DNA of 64,000 nt. Origin: PALSA-911 sp963839645. GTDB lineage: Bacteria > Pseudomonadota > Alphaproteobacteria > Acetobacterales > Acetobacteraceae. The position numbers and the translations under genes are program-made. The notes under the pieces are model-generated. The model was not told where the DNA came from and did no database searches. It saw nothing but the letters and a program-made list of their open reading frames with translations. Positions 55,109 through 63,166 of the stretch are shown here, piece after piece. The stretch lies in the NCBI GenBank assembly GCA_963839645.1, contig CAWIVZ010000001.1, positions 868,001 to 932,000 on the forward strand, written 5' to 3'. Position 1 is the first letter of the stretch. Every line of letters starts with the position of its first letter.

Positions 55109-56920
55109 CTAGGCTTTGACGCGTTTCGGCTTGGCTGACTTGAAGGGCGGCCGCGCGCCGGGAGCGGCGCCCGCCTTCACATACGGCCGGGCACCCGGCT
55201 TCTGGAACGCGCGCGGCGTGGCGTTTTCCGCCCGTTTCGTCGGATACCGACCGGTGGGGCGCACGGTCTGGCTGGCCGGGGAGGTCGGCTCGAACAGGAT
55301 CTCCGTCTCGCCGGAAGCGCGGATGGAGGCATTGAACGCCTCCGCGCTTTCCTCGGCCAGTTCGAACTTGGTTTCGGTGTCGAAGATGCGGATCGCACCG
55401 ATATCCTGCTTGGTCACGTTCCCCAGGCGACAGATCAGCGGCAGGATCCATTTCGGATCGGCGTTGCCCTGGCGGCCGACATTCAGGCTGAACCAGGTGG
55501 TGTTCTCCGGCCTTGCGTGCTTTTCGCGCACGGGGGCGAGGTCCCGGTCGGCGTTCTTGTAGCCCTGGCGGTCGGGGCGCTGCGCCTCGCGGCGTTCGGA
55601 CATCGGGGTGACGTCGGAAAGGTCCTGCGCCACCGGCAGGCGGGAGCGGTAGAGCCGGATCAGGGCCGCGGCGATTTCCTCGGGGTTGCTGCCCGCGATC
55701 AAGGTGCGGCCGAGGGCGAGATCCTCCTCCGTCGCGGTTTCGGTCAGGATCGGGTCGGCGAGCAGGCGCTCCTGATCCAGCGTGCGGATCTCGGCCGCGG
55801 TCGGCGGGCCGGACCAGGCGGCGTTGATGTTGGCGGAGGCGAGCAGGGTTTCGGCCCGGCGGCGCTTGGGATGCGGCACCAGCAACACGCAGACGCCCTT
55901 GCGGCCGGCGCGGCCGGTGCGCCCGCTGCGGTGCGTGAGGGTTTCCTTGTTGGTGGGCAGGTCGGCGTGGATCACCAGCCCGAGATCGGGCAGGTCCAGG
56001 CCGCGGGCGGCGACGTCGGTTGCCACGCAGATGCGGGCGCGGCCGTCGCGCAGCGATTGCAGGGCCTGGGTGCGGTCTTCCTGGCTCAGCTCGCCGGACA
56101 GGGCCACGGCGGCGAAGCCGCGCTTCTGCAGGTTGGCGTGCAGGTGGCGGACATTGTCGCGCGTCGCGCAGAACACCAGGGTGGCGCGGGCATCGAAGAA
56201 GCGCAGCACGTTGACCACGGCGCGCTCGACATCGGAGGGCGGGATGCGGATGGCGCGGTACTCGATGTCGCCATGCGCCTGGTTGCGCACCAGCGTGTCG
56301 ATGCGCAGCGCGTCGCGCTGGTAGCGTTTTGCCAATGCGGCGATTTCGCGCGCGATGGTGGCGGAGAACAGCAGGGTGCGGCGCGATTTCGGCGTCGCGT
56401 CGAGCAGGAATTCCAGGTCCTCGCGGAAGCCGAGATCGAGCATCTCGTCAGCTTCGTCCAGCACGACGACCTTCAGGGCGGACATGTCGAGCTGGCCGCG
56501 TTCCAGATGATCGCGCAGCCGCCCGGGGGTGCCGACGACGATGTGGCAGCCATTGGCCAGGCTGCGGCGTTCCCGGCTGGCGTCCATGCCGCCGACGCAG
56601 GAGAGGATGCGCGCACCGGTTTCGGCATACAGCCAGGTCAGCTCGCCGTGCACCTGCATCGCCAGTTCCCGCGTGGGGGCGACGATCAGGGCCAAAGGCG
56701 CGCCGGATTGCGGCGGGAACCGCTCGGCATCGCCAAGCAGGGTGGGGCCGAAGGCGAGGCCGAAGGCCACGGTTTTGCCCGAGCCGGTCTGCGCGGAGAC
56801 CAGCAGGTCGCGGCCGTCGGCTTCCGGGGCGAGCACGGCGGATTGGACCGCGGTGGGTTCGAGATAGTCGCGCGCGACGAGGGCGCGCGCGAGCGCGGGA
56901 TTGGTCGTGGGGAAGTTCAT
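55109..56920 (-). CDS. DEAD-box RNA helicase with DbpA-like RNA-binding domain
   Basis: The 603-residue helicase has the Q-motif region YLEPTAVQSAVLAPEADGRD, motif I SAQTGSGKT, PTRELAMQ, motif II VVLDEADEML, motif III LLFSATI, and VATDVAARGLDLPDL plus THRSGRTGRAG in the second RecA domain. The C-terminal part contains TTWFSLNVGRQGNADPKWIL and ADPKWILPLICRLGNVTKQD, the DbpA RNA-binding fold, followed by a basic tail. It likely acts in ribosome assembly or cold adaptation. The ATG at 56920 starts at the helicase core. The TAG stop lies in the CTAG next to the IS. Confidence 0.93.
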   Translation of the reverse strand: MNFPTTNPALARALVARDYLEPTAVQSAVLAPEADGRDLLVSAQTGSGKTVAFGLAFGPTLLGDAERFPPQSGAPLALIVAPTRELAMQVHGELTWLYAETGARILSCVGGMDASRERRSLANGCHIVVGTPGRLRDHLERGQLDMSALKVVVLDEADEMLDLGFREDLEFLLDATPKSRRTLLFSATIAREIAALAKRYQRDALRIDTLVRNQAHGDIEYRAIRIPPSDVERAVVNVLRFFDARATLVFCATRDNVRHLHANLQKRGFAAVALSGELSQEDRTQALQSLRDGRARICVATDVAARGLDLPDLGLVIHADLPTNKETLTHRSGRTGRAGRKGVCVLLVPHPKRRRAETLLASANINAAWSGPPTAAEIRTLDQERLLADPILTETATEEDLALGRTLIAGSNPEEIAAALIRLYRSRLPVAQDLSDVTPMSERREAQRPDRQGYKNADRDLAPVREKHARPENTTWFSLNVGRQGNADPKWILPLICRLGNVTKQDIGAIRIFDTETKFELAEESAEAFNASIRASGETEILFEPTSPASQTVRPTGRYPTKRAENATPRAFQKPGARPYVKAGAAPGARPPFKSAKPKRVKA

Positions 56921-57039
56921 GGGAGGGCTGATGATCCAGAATGGCCGGCAACGAGCCGAAACGGCGTACCGAGCGATGGGGCTCAGTACGCCGGATCGTG
57001 GCAAGACTGGTAGGAAATTATCGAAAGGCTGCCCGGCTT

Positions 57040-57972
57040 TTAGGCAGCAGGTGTATATTTTCCCGATATTTGCGGCGTTGGCGTGTCGAAACCCTTGTTC
57101 TGGCGGTCCAGGCGGGTTTCGCGGGACCATTTGCGCTTGAGGTCGTCGCGGATGGTGATCGCCAGTTTCCCCAGGCCCTCGACCTCCAGTTCCACCTTAT
57201 CGCCGTCCATGAAGCTGGACAGACCCCGGTGGTTGGTGCCGGTGGCCAGGATGTCGCCGGGCTCCAGGGTGTGGATCGAACTGACCCATTCGATGCAGCG
57301 CGGGATCTTGTGCGCCATGTCGGAGGTGTTGAAATCCTGCTTGATCTCGCCGTTCACCCATAGCCGGACGCGCAAATTGTGCGGATCGGGGATCTCGTCG
57401 GCGGTGACGATGAAGGGCCCGATCGGGGTGAAGGTGTCGCGCGACTTCATCTGGAAGAAGATGGCGCCGGGGGGCGGCAGGCCGCGGGCGGAGCCGTCGA
57501 TGAAGTTGATGTAGCCGAAGATGTGGCTCATCGCATTGGCCTGGGTGACGTGGGTGGCGCGCTTGCCGATCACCACGGCGATTTCGGCCTCGCCCTCGAA
57601 GATGGTGGCGGGCACGTCCGGCAGCACCATGGTGTCGCCCGGGCCGATCACGGTGCTGGGCGCCTTGTTGAAGGCGTTCAGCGGTGCGGGATGGGTGCGG
57701 GTGCCGTCCTCCATGTAGTTGACGGCCATGCAGTCGATGTTGCCGGGTTTGGGCAATGGCGGGCGGAGTTTGACGCCGGCGAGCGGCACGCCGGCGGAGG
57801 CGGCGACGGCGGCTTCGAGTTTCGGGCGGTATTTGTCGAATTGCTCGATCAGGCCGGAGATGAGGTTGTGCGGGCCGGTGTGGGGGATGTCGGCGACCAC
57901 GGCGGAAACATCCACGACGTTGTCGCCCTTGAGGATGCCGAGCCTGAAATCATCGAAATAACAGATCTTCAT
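57040..57972 (-). CDS. fumarylacetoacetate hydrolase family protein
   Basis: The 310-residue protein begins MKICYFDDFRLGILKGDNVV and has the metal-binding set of the family in FEGEAEIAVVIGKRATHV (two Glu) and NFIDGSARGLPPPG (Asp), then IEWVSSIHTLEPGDILATGT. Relatives cleave or decarboxylate C-C bonds of 2-oxo acids from aromatic breakdown, and some are isomerases. It follows a cupin gene by 10 bp on the same strand, and the two are likely one operon. Confidence 0.9.
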   Translation of the reverse strand: MKICYFDDFRLGILKGDNVVDVSAVVADIPHTGPHNLISGLIEQFDKYRPKLEAAVAASAGVPLAGVKLRPPLPKPGNIDCMAVNYMEDGTRTHPAPLNAFNKAPSTVIGPGDTMVLPDVPATIFEGEAEIAVVIGKRATHVTQANAMSHIFGYINFIDGSARGLPPPGAIFFQMKSRDTFTPIGPFIVTADEIPDPHNLRVRLWVNGEIKQDFNTSDMAHKIPRCIEWVSSIHTLEPGDILATGTNHRGLSSFMDGDKVELEVEGLGKLAITIRDDLKRKWSRETRLDRQNKGFDTPTPQISGKYTPAA

Positions 57973-57982
57973 GGCGTGCTCC

Positions 57983-58333
57983 TTATTCGATCGGGATGAA
58001 CAGGGAGTGGCGGAACTTGCCGTCCACGGCCTGGGAGATGTGGCCCTTGCCGTGCGTGTCCTCCACCAGGAATACCTCTCCCGGCCCGATCACACGGGTT
58101 TCGCCGTCGCTGACGGTGATCTTCACCGCGCCGTCGAGATTGACGATGTATTGCCGGCGCGGGGCGGGGTGCCAGGAATAGTCGTAGGTGCCGGGCGTGG
58201 CGCGGAAGATCAGGCCGGTGGCCGGGATCGTCTTGGACATCTTGCCGCCGGGGCCTTCCGTGGCCCATTCGACCTCGATGTCGCGGAAATGGGTTTCGCC
58301 CTGGTCGTCGACGTACAGGTTGTGGATACGCAT
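57983..58333 (-). CDS. cupin-domain protein
   Basis: The 116-residue protein has one cupin barrel: SWHPAPRRQYIVNLDGAVKI and VIGPGEVFLVEDTHGKGHIS, with His residues in both motifs. The start at ATG 58333 (MRIHNLYVDDQGETHF) is clear. Together with the FAH-family enzyme it may form a small catabolic unit. The upstream region holds a REP-like inverted repeat and the divergent cytochrome gene. Confidence 0.82.
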   Translation of the reverse strand: MRIHNLYVDDQGETHFRDIEVEWATEGPGGKMSKTIPATGLIFRATPGTYDYSWHPAPRRQYIVNLDGAVKITVSDGETRVIGPGEVFLVEDTHGKGHISQAVDGKFRHSLFIPIE

Positions 58334-58365
58334 CGGTTGTTTGCCTCCCGGTTTGTCGGACCCCG

Positions 58366-58462
58366 AGCGTAGCCTGGATGGAGCGCAGCGCAATCCGGGG
58401 CGCTGCCCAGGCCCCGATGGCGGTGAGCCCGGTATTCCGCTGCGGTCCATCCAGGCTACGCT
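58366..58462. repeat. REP-like inverted pair
   Basis: Two copies of a unit starting AGCGTAGCCTGGATGGA, each about 35 bp, stand in opposite orientation at 58366-58400 and 58428-58462 with only a few mismatches. They leave a 27-base centre and would fold into one long hairpin. The unit resembles the widespread extragenic repeat with the core GGATGGAGCGCAGCGCAATC. It lies between two divergent genes. Confidence 0.8.
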
Positions 58463-58527
58463 GAACGCCAAGGCGCCGTGTGGCAAATCAGCCGGGCTGG
58501 TCGGCGAACGCAAAAGGAACGATTGAC

Positions 58528-59403
58528 ATGTGTTTCCCGCCAGCATCTCGAAAAGGCACGCCCATGCTGGGGTGGCTGGCCGCGGGCTTTCTGCTGCTGC
58601 TGGCCCAGGCGGCGCGCGCGCAGGCGCCGGCTTTCGTCTGGGACCGCCCATCCGCGGCATCCGTGCCCGCGCAGTCCCAGGGCAACCTGATCCGCACGGG
58701 TGAGGAGGTCTTTGCCCGCACTTACGCCTTCTTCGGTCCGTCCGCCGCGGGACCCGGCGCGGGCTACGCCGGCAACAATCTCGCCTGCGGCGACTGCCAT
58801 ATCGACCTCGGCCGGCGGAAATTCGCCTTCCTGCTGGTGGGGGCCGCGAACACCTACCCAAGGGTGATGCACCCGGGAGGTCCGATGGTCACGCTGGATG
58901 AGCGGCTCAACATGTGCATGTCGCGCAGCCTGGCCGGACGCCCGGTGCCGACGGACATGCCGGCCTTTCAGGCATTGCGCGCCTACGTGGTCTTCCTGTC
59001 GGCGGCCATTCCCAGGGACGTGCGGGTGGAGGGCGCCGGGCGTCTGCCGATCGCGGACCCCCCGCAACCGCCGGATATGCGCCGCGGAGGCAGGCTCTTT
59101 GCCGCGCAATGCAGCGAATGCCACCGGCCCAACGGGCAGGGTGCACGGCGCGGCGGAGCCGGGTCGGCGTTCGGCTATGCCTATCCGCCGTTGTGGGGCA
59201 GCGACAGTTTCGCGTCGGATGCGGGGCTCGCCGACCTGAAGACCTTTGCCGGCTTCGTGCACGCCAACATGCCGGGCGGAGTCGACTGGCTGCATCCCAA
59301 ACTGACCGTGCAGGAAGCGTACGACGTCGGGCGCTTCGTCCTTTCCAAGCCACGCCCGGTCGGCAAGTCGACACCGCAGGCGCATTTGAACGACCCGGGG
59401 TAG
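58528..59403 (+). CDS. diheme cytochrome c, TsdA-like
   Basis: The 291-residue protein has a signal sequence (MLGWLAAGFLLLLAQAARAQ) and two haem c sites: CGDCH in NNLACGDCHIDLGRRKFAF and CSECH in FAAQCSECHRPNGQG. The first domain has RLNMCMSRSLAGRPVPTDM, a pattern shared with thiosulfate dehydrogenase TsdA (NGCMxRSxNG). It should carry electrons in the periplasm, possibly from thiosulfate. AAGGA at 58514-58518 supports the ATG at 58528. No sox genes are near. Confidence 0.82.
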   Translation: MCFPPASRKGTPMLGWLAAGFLLLLAQAARAQAPAFVWDRPSAASVPAQSQGNLIRTGEEVFARTYAFFGPSAAGPGAGYAGNNLACGDCHIDLGRRKFAFLLVGAANTYPRVMHPGGPMVTLDERLNMCMSRSLAGRPVPTDMPAFQALRAYVVFLSAAIPRDVRVEGAGRLPIADPPQPPDMRRGGRLFAAQCSECHRPNGQGARRGGAGSAFGYAYPPLWGSDSFASDAGLADLKTFAGFVHANMPGGVDWLHPKLTVQEAYDVGRFVLSKPRPVGKSTPQAHLNDPG

Positions 59404-59471
59404 GACATGCCGACTATCCAAAGGCTTCGACGCATGCTGTAAATGTTTGTCGCAAATTTCAGGAGCTATCC

Positions 59472-60479
59472 GTGGTTCGAGCATTTTGCCGAGTGGCCGT
59501 TCTGGCCGGTGTTGCGTTCACTTCCAGCGCCCAGGCCGGCAGCTACAGCGGGATCTTCGCCTTCGGTGACAGCCTGACCGATGCCGGCAATATCGCCGTG
59601 CTCACGGCCGGGACGCCGATCGCGCAGCCGCTGCCGCCCTATTACAATGGCATGTTCAGCAACGGTCCGGTGTGGGTCCAGGACCTGGCCGCGCATTATG
59701 GGCTCGGGCCGGTAACTCCGTCGCTGCTGGGCGGCAATGACTACGCCTATGGCGACGCGCAAACCGGCCTCACCGCGGTGAACCCGCCGGGGCCGACCAA
59801 TTTCCTGGACCTGCCGAGCCAGCTCAGCCAGTTCCAGTCGGCCCATGCCAGCGCCCCCTCCGGCGCGCTCTACACATTGTGGATCGGCGCCAACGATCTG
59901 CAGGGCGTGCTCCAGTCCGCCGATCCGGTCGGAAATGCCGCGCTCGTCCTGCCGCAGGCCATCGCCAACATCGACGGCTTCGTCAACGGGCTGGCCGGGC
60001 TCGGGGCGAAGGACCTGCTGCTGCTCAACGTCAGCGACCTCGGTCTGACGCCGGCGATCCAGGCGTTCGGTCCGGCGGCAGCCGCGTTCGCGACGGGATT
60101 GGTGTCCGCGTTCAATGCCGCGCTGGCCGCCGACCTCACGGCGCTGGCCGCGCTGGACGGCCTGAACCTCACGCTGGTCGACGCGCAGGGCCTGACGGAA
60201 GCGGTGGTGGCCGACCCTGCCGCCTATGGCTTCACCAACGTGACCGATCCCTGCTTCACCGGCACCGCGACCGGCGGCCCCGCCAGCGGCACGCTGTGCG
60301 GCGCCACGGTAGCGCAGCAGAACACGCATCTGTTTTGGGACGACCTTCACCCGACCGCGGCCGGCCATGCCGGCATCGCCCGCGCCGCCGAAACGGCGTT
60401 GCCCGAGCCCGGCAGCCTGTTGCTGCTGGCCGGTGGGCTGGTGGCGCTGGCGGTGACGCGCCGGCGCGACGCCGGCTAA
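59472..60479 (+). CDS. SGNH/GDSL lipase-esterase with PEP-CTERM anchor
   Basis: The 335-residue secreted protein starts at GTG 59472 (AGGAG six bases upstream) with the signal VRAFCRVAVLAGVAFTSSAQ. The mature part begins IFAFGDSLTDAGNIA (block I, catalytic Ser), and has LYTLWIGANDLQGVLQ (block III Asn) and FWDDLHPTAAGH (block V Asp and His). It ends LPEPGSLLLLAGGLVALAVT followed by RRRDAG, a PEP-CTERM sorting tag. It is the autotransporter-esterase type of GDSL enzyme without the barrel. No exosortase gene is in the window. Confidence 0.9.
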   Translation: MVRAFCRVAVLAGVAFTSSAQAGSYSGIFAFGDSLTDAGNIAVLTAGTPIAQPLPPYYNGMFSNGPVWVQDLAAHYGLGPVTPSLLGGNDYAYGDAQTGLTAVNPPGPTNFLDLPSQLSQFQSAHASAPSGALYTLWIGANDLQGVLQSADPVGNAALVLPQAIANIDGFVNGLAGLGAKDLLLLNVSDLGLTPAIQAFGPAAAAFATGLVSAFNAALAADLTALAALDGLNLTLVDAQGLTEAVVADPAAYGFTNVTDPCFTGTATGGPASGTLCGATVAQQNTHLFWDDLHPTAAGHAGIARAAETALPEPGSLLLLAGGLVALAVTRRRDAG

Positions 60480-60507
60480 GCCGCGGCCTCCGGGGGCCGG
60501 ACCGGCT

Positions 60508-61266
60508 TCATACGATCTGGCTGAGCCGCTGCCACGCCAGCGCGGCGAGGATGATGGCGTTGAACAGCATCAGTGCCGGCGCGGCGACCGCCATGCGCCG
60601 GCGCCAGACATGGCTGGCGGCCTCGCCGGCGATGCCGACCAGAACAAGCGCGGGGACGGTGCCCACACCGAAGGCCAACATGCCGATCGCCCCGCCGAGC
60701 GGGTCGGCGGTGGCGGCGGACGCGGCAAGGGCCGAATAGAGCAGGCCGCAAGGCAGGAAGCCGAGCATCAGGCCGAGCACGAGGCCATTGCGAGGCCGGG
60801 TGCCGGGCTTGAAAGCCCCGGGCCATCGCAGATGCGTCGTCAGCCGGCGGAACAGATCCGGCGTGCGGGCCGGCAGCGCCAGCCGGCGGACCGCCTGGCC
60901 GAGGAACAGCATCGCGGCCAGCAGCAGAAGCCCGCCTGAAATCCAGCCGAACCACGGCAGCAGCCCCAGCGCCGCGCCGGTGCCGCCGGCCAGTGCGCCG
61001 AGGCCGGTATAGGTGGCGAGGCGGCCGAGATGGTACGGCCACAATGAACCGATGCCGATCCGATGGCGCTCGCGCAGCGCACAGGCGGGGATGCAGGCCA
61101 GCCGGTCGCTGACCTGTCCGAGCACGAACGGGCCACACATCGGCACGCAATGCACGGCGCTGCCCGCCAGGCCGGCCAGCAGCAGGCCGAGCGGCAGGCC
61201 CGCTCCCAGCGGATCGGGCGCGAACGAACGGCACAGCGTCGTCAGCATTTCCAGGCTGGCGTTCAT
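60508..61266 (-). CDS. TauE/SafE-family (sulfite exporter-like) membrane protein
   Basis: The 252-residue protein has about six to seven spans and two Cys motifs: VHCVPMCGPFVLGQV near residue 40 and LGFLPCGLLYSALAA in the second half. This short form is regularly found beside cbb3 oxidase genes, and the HC...MCG pair hints at metal (copper) or thiol chemistry rather than sulfite export. It is divergent from the ccoNOQ operon, with a FixK/FNR box between them. Start ATG 61266. Confidence 0.85.
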   Translation of the reverse strand: MNASLEMLTTLCRSFAPDPLGAGLPLGLLLAGLAGSAVHCVPMCGPFVLGQVSDRLACIPACALRERHRIGIGSLWPYHLGRLATYTGLGALAGGTGAALGLLPWFGWISGGLLLLAAMLFLGQAVRRLALPARTPDLFRRLTTHLRWPGAFKPGTRPRNGLVLGLMLGFLPCGLLYSALAASAATADPLGGAIGMLAFGVGTVPALVLVGIAGEAASHVWRRRMAVAAPALMLFNAIILAALAWQRLSQIV

Positions 61267-61357
61267 GCGATTGCGATCCTCCGCCACTTGCCGGCGCGAC
61301 GTTCCGGGGGCATGCCTCCGGAAAGGCGGTAGCTGCCCTTCATTGTGCGGCGCGACA

Positions 61358-61371
61358 TTGATTTGGATCAA
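61358..61371. promoter_or_regulatory. FNR/FixK box (anaerobox)
   Basis: TTGATTTGGATCAA is a perfect match to the FNR/FixK consensus TTGAT-N4-ATCAA. It lies 113 bp before the small gene that leads the cbb3 operon and 92 bp from the start of the divergent TauE/SafE-family gene. Low-oxygen control of cbb3 oxidase by FNR/FixK is well known in alphaproteobacteria, so one box may serve both directions. Confidence 0.9.
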
Positions 61372-61470
61372 TGTTTTAAATGCCTGGGCATGAGCATTGG
61401 CGCTGTGGAACTATGGATACCGGAACGGAAGATACGTTCCATCGGCAAGCAACCATCAGCGGGGTTTAGG

Positions 61471-61698
61471 ATGGACACGGCGACGAGCGACTTCGTCATT
61501 GGAATTATGATGGCGGTCTTTGGGCTGATCGGCCTGATCCTGGCAGCGGGGGCGGTCGATAACGGGATCTATGTCTTCGGATTGGCCCTGTTCGGCTTCG
61601 CCTGCGTGTTCAACCTGGGGCTGGTCCGGGCATTCTACGACAGGCGGGACGCCGCACACGCCCATGCGCGGGCCAACGGGGGCTCCGATCATGTCTGA
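61471..61698 (+). CDS. small membrane protein of unknown function leading the cbb3 operon
   Basis: The 75-residue protein (MDTATSDFVIGIMMAVFGLI at the start) has two predicted membrane spans, about 8-30 and 34-56, and a charged, His-containing tail (YDRRDAAHAHARANGGS). I do not recognise a family. It overlaps ccoN by 8 bases and lies downstream of the FNR box, so it is co-translated with the oxidase. It could be an assembly factor or an accessory subunit. Confidence 0.72.
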   Translation: MDTATSDFVIGIMMAVFGLIGLILAAGAVDNGIYVFGLALFGFACVFNLGLVRAFYDRRDAAHAHARANGGSDHV

Positions 61699-63163
61699 CA
61701 TCACCGCGGATGCCTTTCACGGCATGGCGCAAGCGCCTGCCCGGGCCGTCGTCTACAACGAGCGTGTGGTCAAGAATGCCGTGATCGCCTCGATGTTCTG
61801 GGCGATCGTCGCCTTCACCGTCGGCGTCTACCTGGCGACCGAACTGTGCTGGCCGGCGTTCAATCTTGGCTTCTCCTTCACCAATTTCGGCCGGCTGCGC
61901 CCGGTGCACACGTCGGCGGCGATCTTCGCCTTTGGCGGTACGGCGCTGATCGGCACATCGTTTCATGTGGTGCAACGCACCTGCCGCACCCGGTTGTTCG
62001 GGGGCGATGCGCTGGCGAGCTTCGTTTTCTGGGGCTACCAGTTCTTCATCGTCATGGCCGCGCTGAGCTACGTCATGGGCTTCAGCCAGAGCCGGGAATA
62101 CGCCGAGCCGGAATGGTATATCGACCTGTGGCTGACCGTGGTTTGGGTCGCCTATCTGATCGTGTTCATGGGCACGCTGCTGATGCGCGAGGAGCCGCAT
62201 ATCTATGTGGCCAACTGGTTCTATCTCGCCTTCATCGTCACCGTGGCAATGCTGCATATCGGCAACAACCTGGCGGTGCCGGTCAGCTTCTTCGGCGGCA
62301 AGAGCTACTCGGCCTTCTCCGGCGCGCAGGATGCCTTGATCCAGTGGTGGTATGGCCATAACGCGGTCGGCTTCTTCCTGACCGCCGGGTTCCTGGGGAT
62401 GATGTACTACTTCATTCCGAAGGCGGCGAATCGGCCGGTGTATTCCTACCGCCTCTCGATCGTGCATTTCTGGTCGCTGATCTTCCTGTATATCTGGGCC
62501 GGACCGCATCACCTGCACTGGACCGCGCTGCCGGATTGGGCGCAGACGTTGGGCATGGCGTTCTCGATCATGCTGTGGATGCCTTCCTGGGGCGGCATGA
62601 TCAACGGCCTGATGACGCTGTCGGGTGCCTGGGACAAGCTGCGCACGGATCCCGGCCTGCGCTTCTCCGTGACCGCGGTCGGGTTCTACGGCATGTCCAC
62701 GTTCGAGGGACCGGTGATGTCGGTGCGCGACGTGAACGCGCTGGCGCACTATACCGACTGGGTGGTCGGGCACGTGCATTCCGGTGCCCTGGGCTGGGTG
62801 GCGTTCATTTCCTTCGGCGCGATCTACTATCTGGTGCCGGTGCTGTGGAAGCGGACCGGTCTGTTTTCCAACAAGCTGGCCGCCTGGCACTACTGGATCG
62901 CGACGCTGGGGATCGTGTTCTACATCACCTCGATGTGGGTGGCGGGGATCATGCAGGGCCTGATGTGGCGCGCCTATGACCAGTTCGGCTTCCTGCAATA
63001 CTCCTTCGTGGAATCCGTGGTCGCGGTGCACCCCTACTACATCATCCGGATGGTCGGCGGATTGCTGTTCCTGACCGGCGGTCTGATCATGGTCTACAAC
63101 CTGATCCGCACCGTGAATTCCCCGACAACGGAGCCCGCCGCCGCGCTGCGGGTGGGAGCATAG
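61691..63163 (+). CDS. ccoN: cytochrome c oxidase cbb3-type, subunit I
   Basis: The 490-residue catalytic subunit reduces O2 at a haem b3-CuB site with high oxygen affinity. Visible ligands are the His of RPVHTSAAIFAFGG (low-spin haem), QWWYGHNAVGFFLTAGFLGM (CuB His with the nearby Tyr network), WAGPHHLHW (CuB pair) and VVGHVHSGALGW (haem His residues). About twelve spans are predicted. It starts at ATG 61691, overlapping the small gene, and is followed 3 bp later by ccoO. Confidence 0.97.
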   Translation: MSDITADAFHGMAQAPARAVVYNERVVKNAVIASMFWAIVAFTVGVYLATELCWPAFNLGFSFTNFGRLRPVHTSAAIFAFGGTALIGTSFHVVQRTCRTRLFGGDALASFVFWGYQFFIVMAALSYVMGFSQSREYAEPEWYIDLWLTVVWVAYLIVFMGTLLMREEPHIYVANWFYLAFIVTVAMLHIGNNLAVPVSFFGGKSYSAFSGAQDALIQWWYGHNAVGFFLTAGFLGMMYYFIPKAANRPVYSYRLSIVHFWSLIFLYIWAGPHHLHWTALPDWAQTLGMAFSIMLWMPSWGGMINGLMTLSGAWDKLRTDPGLRFSVTAVGFYGMSTFEGPVMSVRDVNALAHYTDWVVGHVHSGALGWVAFISFGAIYYLVPVLWKRTGLFSNKLAAWHYWIATLGIVFYITSMWVAGIMQGLMWRAYDQFGFLQYSFVESVVAVHPYYIIRMVGGLLFLTGGLIMVYNLIRTVNSPTTEPAAALRVGA

Positions 63164-63166
63164 ATC

